Shown here one piece after another: positions 1 through 10,962 of a stretch of DNA of 64,000 nt (position 1 is its first letter; the number at the start of each line of letters is the position of its first letter). Source of the stretch: Pseudomonadota bacterium (GTDB lineage Bacteria > Pseudomonadota > Alphaproteobacteria > Caulobacterales > Caulobacteraceae); the NCBI GenBank assembly GCA_023409795.1, contig JAEYQX010000087.1, positions 5,170 through 69,169 of the forward strand, given 5' to 3'. Made by a program: the position numbers and the translations under genes. The notes beneath the pieces were generated by a model. The model was not told the origin of the DNA, did not search any database, and saw only the letters and a program-made list of their open reading frames with translations.

Positions 1-1
1 G

Positions 2-244
2 CGCGAGGAGGCCTGGCTGGGCCAGACCTTTGGCGAGACCTATCGCGCCTATTGCGCCCGCACGCCGCGCTTTGGCCCGCGCTTTTCGCGGTGGCGCGAT
101 GCCGAGATCCTGGACGTGCAGCCGCGGTTCTTCCTGCTGACGCTGAGGGACGGGCTGATCTTCCTGCTGGCCATCCCGGTCTTCAAGACGGTGGAGGTGC
201 TGCAGGAGGCGGGCTGGCTGCACACCCTGCTGCATCTGCCCTGA
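2..244 (+). CDS. C-terminal part of an isoprenylcysteine carboxylmethyltransferase-family protein (partial)
   Basis: The reading frame is open from the left edge to a TGA at 242-244, giving 80 residues of a C-terminus. Visible are an acidic pair followed by FGETYRAYCARTPRF, which is the EE...FG..Y..Y....PRF signature near the end of membrane-bound ICMT/PEMT-type S-adenosylmethionine-dependent methyltransferases. A hydrophobic stretch (FFLLTLRDGLIFLLAIPVF) follows. The start lies outside the window. It converges on the cyclophilin gene. Family placement rests on this tail only, so the substrate cannot be named. Confidence 0.6.
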   Translation, partial: REEAWLGQTFGETYRAYCARTPRFGPRFSRWRDAEILDVQPRFFLLTLRDGLIFLLAIPVFKTVEVLQEAGWLHTLLHLP

Positions 245-269
245 GGGGCCGGACCAGGCGGCATCAAAA

Positions 270-300
270 AAAGGGCGGGAGGTGGTGCCTCCCGCCCTTT
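270..300 (-). terminator. Rho-independent terminator, mainly for the cyclophilin gene
   Basis: A perfect 13-bp inverted repeat (270-282 with 288-300) closes a 5-nt loop. Run of A at 266-272 reads as a T tract on the minus strand just after the hairpin, so it ends the minus-strand gene that stops at 314. It also lies 25 bases after the plus-strand stop at 244 and may work in both directions. Confidence 0.9.
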
Positions 301-313
301 GGCGTTTTCAGTG

Positions 314-775
314 TCAGGCGACGGTGGCCTTGACGATCTTGCCCGGGTTGCGCGGCGGCTCACCCTTGGGCAGGGCGTCGACGTGTTCCATGCCCTCGAT
401 CACATTGCCCCAGACCGTATACTGGCGGTCCAGGAAGCGGGCGTCGTCGAAGCAGATGAAGAACTGCGAGTTGGCGCTGTCCGGGTTGGCGGTGCGGGCC
501 ATCGAGCAGGTGCCGCGCACGTGCGGCTCTGCGTTGAACTCCTGCTTCAGGTTCGGCTTCTTGGAGCCCGAGGTGCCGGTGCCCGTCGGGTCGCCGCCCT
601 GGGCCATGAAGCCGGCGATCACGCGGTGGAAGACGACGCCGTCGTAGAAGCCTTCCGAGGCCAGGTCGGTGATCTGCTTGACGTGGTTGGGGGCCAAGTC
701 CGGACGCAGCTTGATGACGACGTTGCGTTCCTCACCGTCGCCGGTGTCCAGGGTGAAGGTCAGGGTTTCGGCCAT
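314..775 (-). CDS. Cyclophilin-type peptidyl-prolyl cis-trans isomerase
   Basis: This is a 153-residue cyclophilin, the usual size for a compact cytoplasmic PpiB-like enzyme, with no signal peptide. Family motifs are present in order: FYDGVVFHRVIAGFMAQGGD (catalytic Arg in FHRV and the FMxQGGD stretch), SMARTANPDSANSQFFI (the substrate-binding MA...NSQFFI block), and FLDRQYTVWGNVIEGM. It catalyses proline isomerisation during protein folding. The start at 773-775 is chosen because a strong AAAGGAGG lies just upstream on the minus strand. The frame stays open further upstream, but that part is antisense to rlmE. A terminator follows the stop. Confidence 0.93.
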   Translation of the reverse strand: MAETLTFTLDTGDGEERNVVIKLRPDLAPNHVKQITDLASEGFYDGVVFHRVIAGFMAQGGDPTGTGTSGSKKPNLKQEFNAEPHVRGTCSMARTANPDSANSQFFICFDDARFLDRQYTVWGNVIEGMEHVDALPKGEPPRNPGKIVKATVA

Positions 776-856
776 TTGGCCCTCCTTTGGGGTCTTGCGA
801 ACCAGAATTGCGTGCGGGTCATAGCGGCAGAACGCCCGGACGGCTATGAGGGACGC

Positions 857-3761
<2,905 letters not shown>

Positions 3762-3775
3762 GGTCTGACCCTCCT

Positions 3776-3899
3776 CGCGTCATCCCCGGCCCCCGTGCCG
3801 GGGATTCAGGGACTCTCGGGTGGCCTGGTTTGGCGTTAGTTTGGAACAGGGTCTGGCGAAGCGGTTCTGGATCCTCGGCACAGGGCCGAGGATGACGCG
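3776..3899. repeat. Nested palindromic intergenic repeat
   Basis: Outer arms of 15 bases (3776-3790 and 3885-3899) are inverted copies with one mismatch. Each arm also starts a local 9-bp perfect hairpin: 3782-3790 with 3797-3805, and 3871-3879 with 3885-3893. This is the layout of paired REP-like units in inverted orientation. It lies directly after guaB and may act as a terminator or RNA-stabilising element. No coding capacity is seen. Confidence 0.7.
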
Positions 3900-3934
3900 G
3901 TTCAGGTGGCCATAACAGACGAGGGAGCGTGCCG

Positions 3935-4327
3935 GTGACGACTGAATTGACCTATCTGTTGGCCACGCTTGTCCTGGCCCTGGTGCAGATCCTTCTGCCG
4001 GCTGCGGCCCGGACAGCCGAGTTTGGCCTGAGCTGGAACGCCGGGCCGCGCGACCGGACGCCCGTCTCGACGCGGCCCCTGACCGGGCGGCTGGAGCGGG
4101 CCCAGGCCAATCTGTTCGAGACCCTGCCGCTGTTCATCGGGGCCGTGCTGCTGACCCATTTCGCGGGTATGGCTGGCCCCCTGACCCTGTGGGGGACGGC
4201 CCTCTATTTCTGGGCGCGCGTCGCCTATGTTCCTCTTTACGCCCTGGGCGTGCCCTATATCCGGTCGCTGGTCTGGCTGGTCTCGCTTGCGGGACTGGCC
4301 ATGATCCTGATGGCCCCCTTCGTTTGA
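3935..4327 (+). CDS. MAPEG-family membrane protein
   Basis: A roughly 130-residue protein with four hydrophobic segments. It carries the bacterial MAPEG pattern RTPVSTRPLTGRLERAQANL..E.LPLF followed by FWARVAYVPLYALGVPYIRS. The family (membrane-associated proteins in eicosanoid and glutathione metabolism) includes many bacterial members of unknown substrate. GTG codons occur at 3929 and 3935. The second is preferred because GAGGGAG at 3921-3927 is then 7 bases away. It ends 7 bases before rsmB and probably shares its transcript. Confidence 0.8.
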   Translation: MTTELTYLLATLVLALVQILLPAAARTAEFGLSWNAGPRDRTPVSTRPLTGRLERAQANLFETLPLFIGAVLLTHFAGMAGPLTLWGTALYFWARVAYVPLYALGVPYIRSLVWLVSLAGLAMILMAPFV

Positions 4328-4334
4328 GACTGAT

Positions 4335-5741
4335 TTGACCCCAGCCGCCCGTCTTGCTGCCGCCGCGTCCGTTCTGGACAGCATCCACCACAGCCGCCAG
4401 CCCGCCGAGGTGGTGCTGAAGGCCTGGGGCGCGGCCAACCGCTATGCCGGGTCCAAGGACCGCCGCGCCATCGCCGACCGCGTCTTCAAGGTGCTGCGCG
4501 CCAAGGGACGCCTGGTCTGGGCCATGGGCAACCGCGAGGATGGCCGGGCCCTGGTCATCGGTTCGCTGTCGCTGATCGCCGGCCTGCCGCTGGAAGAGAT
4601 CGAGGCCCTGCATTCGGGCGAGGGCTATGGCCCGCGTCCGCTGTCGAAACAGGAGCGCGCCCGCATCACCGCGCCCGAGGGCGAGCTGCCCGGCTGGGTC
4701 GCGGCGGGTATTCCCGAGTTCGTGCTGGAGGACTTCAAGGCCACCTACGGCGACGACTACCGGCAGCAGGCGCACGAGCTGATGACGCCGCGCGCGCCCA
4801 TCGACCTGCGCGTCAACCTGGCCCGGACCACGCTTGAGGCGGTCGAGGCCGAGCTGGTCGAGGCGGGCCTGTCGCCCCAGCGCACGCCGTGGTCGGCGGC
4901 GGGCCTGCGCCTGTCGGCCGAGCCCCCGCCCAATGTCCAGGCCCTGGATGCCTTCAAGCAGGGCCATATCGAGATCCAGGACGAGGGCAGCCAGCTGGCC
5001 TGCTGGCTGAGCGGCGTCGAGCCGGGCATGACCGTGGTCGACTATTGCGCCGGTGGTGGCGGCAAGACCCTGGGCCTGGCCATGCTGGGCCAGGCGCGGG
5101 CGACCGAGGCCGAAGCCACGGCCGAGCCTGTGACCACCTGGTCGCCAATGGGCGGGGAGGGGGCCACCCCTGCCGCCCGCAAGCCTGCCCGACCCGACAT
5201 GGGCATTCGCCTGTTCGCCTTTGACGTGGTGCAAAAGCGCCTCGATAACATCCGCCCGCGCCTGGCCCGCGCCGGGGTCGAGGCTGACCTGCGCCTGCTG
5301 GGCCAGAACGGCGGCGGCACCCAGGACCTGGTGGACCAGGCCGACGTGGTCCTGGTCGATGCCCCGTGCAGCGGCACCGGCACCTGGCGCCGCCGTCCCG
5401 AGGACGCCTGGCGCCTGAAGCCCGAGGAGGTCGAGCGCCTGCATGGCCTGCAGGTGCAGATTCTGGATCGCGCTGCCCAGCTGGTGAAGCCGGGCGGGCG
5501 GCTGGTCTTCGTGACCTGCTCGATGCTGCGCGCCGAGAACGAGGCCTCTGCCGAGGCCTTTGAGGCCGCTCACCCCGACTTTAGGCCGGTGCCGGTGGCC
5601 CGGATGCTGGACACCGACCTGCTGACCCACGAGGGCAAGGCCCGGCTGGGCAAGCTGGCCGAGGGGCACCGCCTGCGCCTGTCGCCGGCCTCCAGCGGCA
5701 CGGATGGCTTCTTTGCCGCCGTCTATGAGCGCGCCGAATGA
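4335..5741 (+). CDS. rsmB: RsmB/NOP-family RNA cytosine-C5 methyltransferase
   Basis: A 468-residue SAM-dependent m5C rRNA methyltransferase. An N-terminal NusB-like RNA-binding region is followed by the Rossmann methyltransferase domain: motif I VVDYCAGGGGKTL, FAFDVVQKRLDNI, motif IV VLVDAPCSGTGTWRRRP and motif VI FVTCSML, giving the two cysteines of the mechanism. A stretch of roughly 35 residues rich in A, P, G and E sits between motifs I and II (about 5092-5205), where relatives are shorter. The start is TTG at 4335. The stop overlaps the next gene by four bases (ATGA). Confidence 0.92.
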   Translation: MTPAARLAAAASVLDSIHHSRQPAEVVLKAWGAANRYAGSKDRRAIADRVFKVLRAKGRLVWAMGNREDGRALVIGSLSLIAGLPLEEIEALHSGEGYGPRPLSKQERARITAPEGELPGWVAAGIPEFVLEDFKATYGDDYRQQAHELMTPRAPIDLRVNLARTTLEAVEAELVEAGLSPQRTPWSAAGLRLSAEPPPNVQALDAFKQGHIEIQDEGSQLACWLSGVEPGMTVVDYCAGGGGKTLGLAMLGQARATEAEATAEPVTTWSPMGGEGATPAARKPARPDMGIRLFAFDVVQKRLDNIRPRLARAGVEADLRLLGQNGGGTQDLVDQADVVLVDAPCSGTGTWRRRPEDAWRLKPEEVERLHGLQVQILDRAAQLVKPGGRLVFVTCSMLRAENEASAEAFEAAHPDFRPVPVARMLDTDLLTHEGKARLGKLAEGHRLRLSPASSGTDGFFAAVYERAE

Positions 5742-6463
5742 TCGAGGCGCAGTTCGAGACCATCTATGGCCTGTCGGTCCTGCCGGTCATGGCGGCTCCG
5801 GCAGAATATGGAGCCGGGCTGCAGGCCCGGATCACGCCGCTGATCACCGGCATTGGCCCGGTCGAGGCGGCGATCAGCCTGACCGCTGCCCTGTCGCGGC
5901 TGGAGGCCATGGACAGCCTGCCGGACCTGATCGTCTCGCTGGGCTCCTGCGGCTCGCGCGAGCTGGACCACGCCCGGGTCTATCAGGCGTCGTCGGTCAG
6001 CTATCGTGACATGGACGCCAGCCCCCTGGGGTTCGAGAAGGGCCAGACGCCGCTTCTGGACCTGCCGCCCGTCCTGCCGCTGCCGTGCCCGATCCCGGGC
6101 GTGCCGACCGCCAGCCTGTCGACCGGTGCCAATGTGGTGTCCGGCACCGCCTATGATGCCATCGACGCCCAGATGGTGGACATGGAGACCTGGGCCCTGA
6201 AGCGCGTGGCCCAGACCTTTGGCATTCCCCTGATTGCCCTGCGTGGCGTCAGCGATGGCAAGACCGAACTGTCCCGGCTGGAAGACTGGACCGGCACCCT
6301 GGACCAGGTGGACGCCAATCTGGCCCGGGCCTGGGACCTGCTGTCCGAGGTTCTGACCAGCCAGGGGCTTCATGCCCTGACCCAGGACGACACATCACGG
6401 GTTGATCCCGACGGCTCTAGCCGTCATGAAGCCGCCCAAACCCCGCCCCCTACGGATTCCTAA
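5738..6463 (+). CDS. 5'-methylthioadenosine/S-adenosylhomocysteine nucleosidase-family protein
   Basis: A 241-residue nucleoside-phosphorylase-fold protein that would split MTA or SAH to adenine and a thioribose product. This fits its overlap with a SAM-using methyltransferase. Visible are the [19 protein letters not shown] glycine motif, VSLGSCG, the VDMETWAL acid (the MExxA/G equivalent that binds ribose) and GVSDGKTEL with the catalytic Asp. The C-terminal 30 residues are polar and have no counterpart in standard family members. It is translationally coupled to rsmB and ends 4 bases before guaA. Confidence 0.82.
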   Translation: MIEAQFETIYGLSVLPVMAAPAEYGAGLQARITPLITGIGPVEAAISLTAALSRLEAMDSLPDLIVSLGSCGSRELDHARVYQASSVSYRDMDASPLGFEKGQTPLLDLPPVLPLPCPIPGVPTASLSTGANVVSGTAYDAIDAQMVDMETWALKRVAQTFGIPLIALRGVSDGKTELSRLEDWTGTLDQVDANLARAWDLLSEVLTSQGLHALTQDDTSRVDPDGSSRHEAAQTPPPTDS

Positions 6464-6467
6464 GGCC

Positions 6468-8030
6468 ATGACCGCGCCCACTACGCACGAAGCCGTTCTG
6501 ATTGTCGATTTCGGCAGTCAGGTCACCCAACTGATCGCGCGGCGCCTGCGTGAATTGAACATCTATTGCGAGATCCATCCCTATACCAAGGCGATGACCG
6601 CGCTGGAGGCCATGCAGCCCAGGGCGATCATCCTGTCGGGTGGCCCGTCTTCGACGACCGAGGCGGACAGCCCGCGCGTTGACCACGCCCTGTTCGACTA
6701 TGGCGCGCCCATCTTTGGCATCTGCTATGGCGAGCAGCTGATCTGCGCCGAGCTGGGCGGCAAGGTCGAGAGCGGCCACCACCGCGAGTTTGGCCGCGCC
6801 GAGATCAATATCGTCAAGGACAGCCCCCTGTTCGACGGCATCGGCGGGGCCGGTGAGCGCGAGCCGGTCTGGATGAGCCACGGCGACCGCGTCACCGCCA
6901 TCCCCGAGGGCTTCGAGGTCATCGCCACCTCCGAAGGCGCGCCCTATGCGGCCATCGCCAATGCCGAGAAGAAGATCTATGCGGTCCAGTTCCACCCCGA
7001 GGTGATGCACACCCCGCGCGGTGCCCAGATCCTGAAAAACTTTACCCATGGCATCGCCGGCCTGACCGGTGACTGGACCATGGCCGCCTATCGCGACGAG
7101 CAGATCGCCAAGATCCGCGAGCAGGTCGGCGACGCCAAGGTCATCTGCGGCCTGTCGGGCGGCGTGGACTCCTCGGTGGCGGCGGTCCTGATCCACGAGG
7201 CGATCGGCGACCAGCTGACCTGCGTCTTCGTGGACACCGGCCTGCTGCGCAAGGACGAGGCCAAGCAGGTCACGACCCTGTTCCGTGAGCATTACAACAT
7301 CCCGCTGGTCCACGTGGACGCCTCGGACAAGTTCCTTGGCGCGCTGGCGGGCATCTCGGACCCGGAAACCAAGCGCAAGACCATCGGCCGCCTGTTCATC
7401 GAGGTGTTCGACGAGGAGTCGGCCAAGATCAAGGGTGCGGAATTCCTTGCCCAGGGCACGCTCTATCCGGACGTGATCGAGAGCCTGTCGGCGTCCGGCG
7501 GTCCGTCGCAGGTCATCAAGTCGCACCACAATGTGGGCGGCCTGCCGGACTATATGAAGCTGAAGCTGGTCGAGCCCCTGCGCGAACTGTTCAAGGACGA
7601 AGTGCGCGCCCTTGGCCGCGAACTGGGCCTGACCGAAGCCTTTGTGGGCCGTCACCCCTTCCCGGGACCGGGTCTGGCCATCCGCATTCCGGGCGAGATC
7701 ACGCCCGACGCCGTGGCAACCCTGCAGGACGCCGACGCCATCTATCTGGACGAAATCCGCAAGGCGGGCCTGTACGACGACATCTGGCAGGCCTTCGCCG
7801 TCCTGCTGCCGGTCAAGACCGTGGGCGTGATGGGCGATGCCCGCACCTATGAAAAGGTCCTGGCCCTGCGCGCCGTCACCTCGACCGACGGCATGACCGC
7901 CGACTTCTACCAGTTCCCCTGGGACGTCCTGGCCAAGACCGCCACGCGCATTATCAACGAAGTCCCCGGCGTCAACCGCGTCGTCTACGACGTAACCTCC
8001 AAGCCCCCCGGCACCATCGAGTGGGAGTGA
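6468..8030 (+). CDS. guaA: GMP synthase (glutamine-hydrolysing)
   Basis: A 520-residue enzyme converting XMP, glutamine and ATP to GMP. The class I amidotransferase domain (about 1-200) has FGICYGEQL with the catalytic Cys, then HPEV with its His/Glu partners. The ATP-pyrophosphatase PP-loop is [10 protein letters not shown], and the C-terminal dimerisation domain ends in KPPGTIEWE. The ATG at 6468 gives the standard length. An in-frame ATG at 6426 would lie inside the upstream gene. The 3' end of guaA is a known integration hotspot for genomic islands, and the steroid cluster begins right behind it. Confidence 0.97.
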   Translation: MTAPTTHEAVLIVDFGSQVTQLIARRLRELNIYCEIHPYTKAMTALEAMQPRAIILSGGPSSTTEADSPRVDHALFDYGAPIFGICYGEQLICAELGGKVESGHHREFGRAEINIVKDSPLFDGIGGAGEREPVWMSHGDRVTAIPEGFEVIATSEGAPYAAIANAEKKIYAVQFHPEVMHTPRGAQILKNFTHGIAGLTGDWTMAAYRDEQIAKIREQVGDAKVICGLSGGVDSSVAAVLIHEAIGDQLTCVFVDTGLLRKDEAKQVTTLFREHYNIPLVHVDASDKFLGALAGISDPETKRKTIGRLFIEVFDEESAKIKGAEFLAQGTLYPDVIESLSASGGPSQVIKSHHNVGGLPDYMKLKLVEPLRELFKDEVRALGRELGLTEAFVGRHPFPGPGLAIRIPGEITPDAVATLQDADAIYLDEIRKAGLYDDIWQAFAVLLPVKTVGVMGDARTYEKVLALRAVTSTDGMTADFYQFPWDVLAKTATRIINEVPGVNRVVYDVTSKPPGTIEWE

Positions 8031-8107
8031 CCGAGGCCTTTCGGGATCTTTCGAGATCACTTGAGAAGCCAGCCGTAAGTGGTTGATATAAAATTTGATT
8101 TATGTAG

Positions 8108-8133
8108 GACCCTTCGATTCTTTTCGGAGGGTC
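8108..8133 (+). terminator. Weak hairpin after guaA
   Basis: Arms 8108-8116 and 8125-8133 pair over 9 bp with one G-T pair and an 8-nt T-rich loop. There is no proper U tract behind the hairpin, so termination would be imperfect or depend on other factors. Confidence 0.45.
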
Positions 8134-8152
8134 TCTCGTTTGTGATAACGGC

Positions 8153-8248
8153 TTGCCGGACGATCTTGCGGCCGTTGACTCGGCTGCATCGCCGCAGGTG
8201 GTCGAGGTCGTAGTGAACTGGGCCCTGGCGCGCTACCGGAAGGGCTGA
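8153..8248 (+). pseudogene. Possible 3' remnant of an unidentified gene
   Basis: The frame from 8153 to the TGA at 8246-8248 encodes 31 residues ending VVNWALARYRKG. It is open upstream to the guaA hairpin but has no credible start or ribosome binding site. It looks like the tail of a lost protein at the guaA junction. It is not recognised, and it touches the stop of the reductase gene on the other strand. It could equally be chance. Confidence 0.22.
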
Positions 8249-9466
8249 TCAGGCCGCGGATGTGACGGCTGCATCCTTGATCGGGCAGGATGGATCCGCC
8301 AGTCGGCCTGCGTCGATCGGCAGGTCCCTGGCGATGGCCTGCTTTGCGAACATGAAGGCCTGGCCTGCATTGACCGCTTCGACACAGGCAATTTTGTTGC
8401 CGTTGAGGTGGAAGACGGCAAAGCTGCCGGTGTCGGGATCACCGCGGATGACCTGGGCGTCGGCACCAAAGGGCAGGCCGGCAATCTGGAGCTTGGCGTC
8501 GTACTGCTCTGACCAGAACCACGGAACCTCCGGCGCAGGGTTGGGGCGGCCCGTGATGGCGGCGGCAGCCTGTTTGGCCTGTTCCAGGGCGTTGGGGACG
8601 CTCTCGAGACGGTGCAACTGGCCGCTGTAGTAGGGCAGAGGGCGTCGGGTCACGTCGCCGATGGCAAGGATGCTGGCATCGCTGGTGCGCGCCTCCAGGT
8701 CCACCAGGATCCCGTCCTGGCAGTCGAGTCCGGCGCGGCGGGCAAGCTCATCATTGGCGATGGCTCCGATGCCGACCAGGATGGCATCGGCTTCCAGCAC
8801 GGAGCCGTCGTCCAGGGTCACGCTTTGGGCGGTCACCGACGTGATCTCTACCCCGGTGCGGATATCGACCTCTTCTTGTCTGTGACGACGGGTATAAAAG
8901 GCCGAGAGCGTGGATGAGGCGACGCGCTGCAGCACCCGGTCCATCCGTTCCAGTACGGTGGCCTCGCTGCCTAGGGCCCGTGCCGAGGCTGCCGCCTCAA
9001 GTCCCACGTAGCCGCCTCCGACCACGACCAGGCGACGACCTGCCCCCAGGGCAGATTTCAGGCGCTCGGCATCCGCCGTGGTACGAAGCTCCAGCAGGCC
9101 GGGATCGTCGCCGCCGGGGACCGGCAGCTTGCGCGCGCGCGACCCCGTGGCGATGACCAGATGATCAAAGGTCTCGACCGTGCCGTCATCGAAGGTGACG
9201 GTCCGATGGTCCCGGTCGATGGCGAGAGCAGTCACGTTCAGGCGCAGGTCGATCCTGTTTTCGGCGTAGAAGTCGCCCGCGCGCAGCTGCAGGCTGCTTT
9301 CGTCGGCCTCGCCTTTCAGCCAGGCCTTGGACAGGGGAGGGCGCTGGTAGGGGGCCAGGCTTTCAGTTCCGGCCAGGATGATCTGGCCATCGAAACCATA
9401 CTGTCGCAGGAAGCCGGCGACCGAGCCGCCGGCATGACCTGCCCCGATGATGACAACCTTGGACAT
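8249..9466 (-). CDS. FAD-dependent ferredoxin reductase (putidaredoxin/rhodocoxin reductase type)
   Basis: A 405-residue flavoprotein that passes electrons from NAD(P)H to a small [2Fe-2S] ferredoxin. It has the FAD-binding GAGHAG near residue 8, the YQRPPLSK motif typical of oxygenase-coupled reductases, the NAD-binding GGGYVGLEAA at about 150, ILAIGDV, and the C-terminal reductase domain. It lies 24 bases after the TetR gene and shares its promoter. No KshB-type reductase is present in the window. The obvious partner is the ferredoxin at 55019-55330, feeding KshA; that pairing is inference. Confidence 0.88.
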   Translation of the reverse strand: MSKVVIIGAGHAGGSVAGFLRQYGFDGQIILAGTESLAPYQRPPLSKAWLKGEADESSLQLRAGDFYAENRIDLRLNVTALAIDRDHRTVTFDDGTVETFDHLVIATGSRARKLPVPGGDDPGLLELRTTADAERLKSALGAGRRLVVVGGGYVGLEAAASARALGSEATVLERMDRVLQRVASSTLSAFYTRRHRQEEVDIRTGVEITSVTAQSVTLDDGSVLEADAILVGIGAIANDELARRAGLDCQDGILVDLEARTSDASILAIGDVTRRPLPYYSGQLHRLESVPNALEQAKQAAAAITGRPNPAPEVPWFWSEQYDAKLQIAGLPFGADAQVIRGDPDTGSFAVFHLNGNKIACVEAVNAGQAFMFAKQAIARDLPIDAGRLADPSCPIKDAAVTSAA

Positions 9467-9490
9467 GGGTGTTCTCGGCAGATGAAGAAA

Positions 9491-10087
9491 TCAGGCCGTC
9501 TCGCCGCGCGTCAGGGCATCAAGCCAGACCGGCGTCAGCTGGGAAATCAGCTCGCCCTTTGAATAGGGCCATTCACCGCTGACGGTATCCAGCATGGCCC
9601 GTTCCAGTTGGACGATGAGCAGGCGGGCCCGTAGGAGGGCCGTACGCCGCTCGCAGGCAAATCGTTCGCCATCGCCGACCAGCACTTCTGCAAACCGCTC
9701 AAGCTGGGTGAACTGCGGACCACGGAAGAAGTTGGCGAAGTCGCGTACCAGACTGCTGACTTCGGACTGGTAGGCGCGCCACTGCTCGTAAGCCTCGCCC
9801 AGCCAATTGGAGATATCAGCCGCCGAGACGGACGGCACTTCATGGAAGGACGCGTACAGCTTCTCTGCGCGCAGGAACATTTGCTCGATGACCGCGGCGG
9901 TGACGTCGTTCTTGTCGGTGAAGTGGGAATAGAAGGTGGCGCGGGCGACGCCGGCTTCCTGAAGAATGTCCTCGACCGTCATCAGGTTGAGGCCCTTTTC
10001 TGAAAGCACCTTGCTGGTGGCGGCCAAGATCGTCTGGCGTGACCGATTACGGCGGGTGTCGGTCGCGGAGCGTTTGGTGATGGCCAT
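9491..10087 (-). CDS. TetR-family regulator, probable repressor of the steroid regulon
   Basis: A 198-residue protein with an N-terminal TetR helix-turn-helix (about residues 15-60: TILAATSKVL, TVEDILQEAGVARATFYSHF). A helical ligand domain follows. The ATG at 10085-10087 follows the pattern of the family; a longer frame to 10198 would run through the operator. The gene is divergent from the SDR/OYE operon. The intergenic space contains a paired TACGCA motif that recurs upstream of other steroid genes. Autoregulation therefore makes this the best candidate reader of that motif. The ligand is unknown, likely a steroid or CoA metabolite. Confidence 0.85.
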   Translation of the reverse strand: MAITKRSATDTRRNRSRQTILAATSKVLSEKGLNLMTVEDILQEAGVARATFYSHFTDKNDVTAAVIEQMFLRAEKLYASFHEVPSVSAADISNWLGEAYEQWRAYQSEVSSLVRDFANFFRGPQFTQLERFAEVLVGDGERFACERRTALLRARLLIVQLERAMLDTVSGEWPYSKGELISQLTPVWLDALTRGETA

Positions 10088-10160
10088 CAGGAATCCGTCA
10101 ATCAGAGGTCCACGGATTATAGCCTGCCAGGACTCATCTGCACAATTGAATGGACAATAA

Positions 10161-10206
10161 TACGCAAATATATATCCAAAACTACGATCGTGTTGCAAAT
10201 TGCGTA
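10161..10206. promoter_or_regulatory. Paired TACGCA operator between the TetR and SDR genes
   Basis: TACGCAAAT (10161-10169) and AATTGCGTA (10198-10206) form an inverted pair spanning 46 bases. The spacing is the same at 45714-45759 and 55520-55565, and one base shorter at 59351-59395. The region is AT-rich and holds both divergent promoters. Confidence 0.65.
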
Positions 10207-10221
10207 GTGATGGAGGGTGCG

Positions 10222-10962
10222 GTGTCTCTTAATGCCTTGGTGACCGGTGGCACAAAGGGCCTGGGCCTGGTGACGGCCCGTCGACTGTCGGCTGAAGGAT
10301 ACCGCGTTTTCGTCTGTGGCCGCACGGATCCTGAGGATCTGGAAGGCCTGGAATTCCTGCGCTGTGACGTGCGCGACCCTCAGGATGTAGCGGCCATGAT
10401 CGACGGGATCCGGCAACGCGCCGGCCCACTCCATGTCCTCGTCAATAATGCCGGCGGCTCGCCTCCCAGTGATGCGGCCACGGCTTCGCCGCGCTTTGCC
10501 GAGAAGATCGTGGGGCTTAACCTGATGGCCCCGCTGTGGCTGTCCCAGGCCGTCCATGCCGACATGGCCCAAAACGGTGGCAGCATCATCAATATCTCGA
10601 GTGTATCGGCGCTGCGGCCCTCGCCGGGAACCTCGGTCTATGCGGCTGCCAAGGGCGGGCTGGTGGCCCTGACCCGGAGCCTGGCCAATGAATGGGGGCC
10701 CAATATCCGGGTCAATGCCGTCGTCGTGGGCTATATCGAAACCGAGCAGACTTCGGCCACCTATGGCACCGATGGCACCCAGGCGGCCATCAGCCGCAAC
10801 ATTGGCCTGAAACGCCTGGGGCGTAGCCAGGAGATTGCCGAGGCGGTGGCCTGGCTGGCGTCAGAGGCTTCGTCCTATGTGTCAGGAGCCGTGCTGGAGG
10901 TCCACGGCGGCGGCGAGCGCCCCGCCTTCCTCGATATCCTGGAGCGGAGCCAGACAGCATGA
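10222..10962 (+). CDS. Short-chain dehydrogenase/reductase
   Basis: A classical SDR of 246 residues using NAD(P)H. It has the cofactor motif TGGTKGLG at the N-terminus, NNAGG, the catalytic Ser in ISSVS, YAAAK (Tyr and Lys), and a VNAVVVGYI cofactor-loop region. It probably oxidises or reduces a steroid hydroxyl/keto group, inferred from context. The GTG at 10222 has GGAGGG at 10212-10217. The ATG at 10210 lacks a ribosome site, and the ATG at 10150 would place the operator inside the gene. It is the first gene of a three-gene operon, overlapping the next by ATGA. Confidence 0.85.
   Translation: MSLNALVTGGTKGLGLVTARRLSAEGYRVFVCGRTDPEDLEGLEFLRCDVRDPQDVAAMIDGIRQRAGPLHVLVNNAGGSPPSDAATASPRFAEKIVGLNLMAPLWLSQAVHADMAQNGGSIINISSVSALRPSPGTSVYAAAKGGLVALTRSLANEWGPNIRVNAVVVGYIETEQTSATYGTDGTQAAISRNIGLKRLGRSQEIAEAVAWLASEASSYVSGAVLEVHGGGERPAFLDILERSQTA

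Noticed and set aside
8249..9466. KshB as identity for the flavoprotein
   Set aside because: KshB carries a C-terminal [2Fe-2S] domain and an FNR-type flavin domain. This protein has two Rossmann GxGxxG motifs and no cysteine cluster.
10150..10221. ATG at 10150 as start of the SDR
   Set aside because: It would place the paired operator inside the coding region, has no ribosome site and adds residues not found in SDRs.
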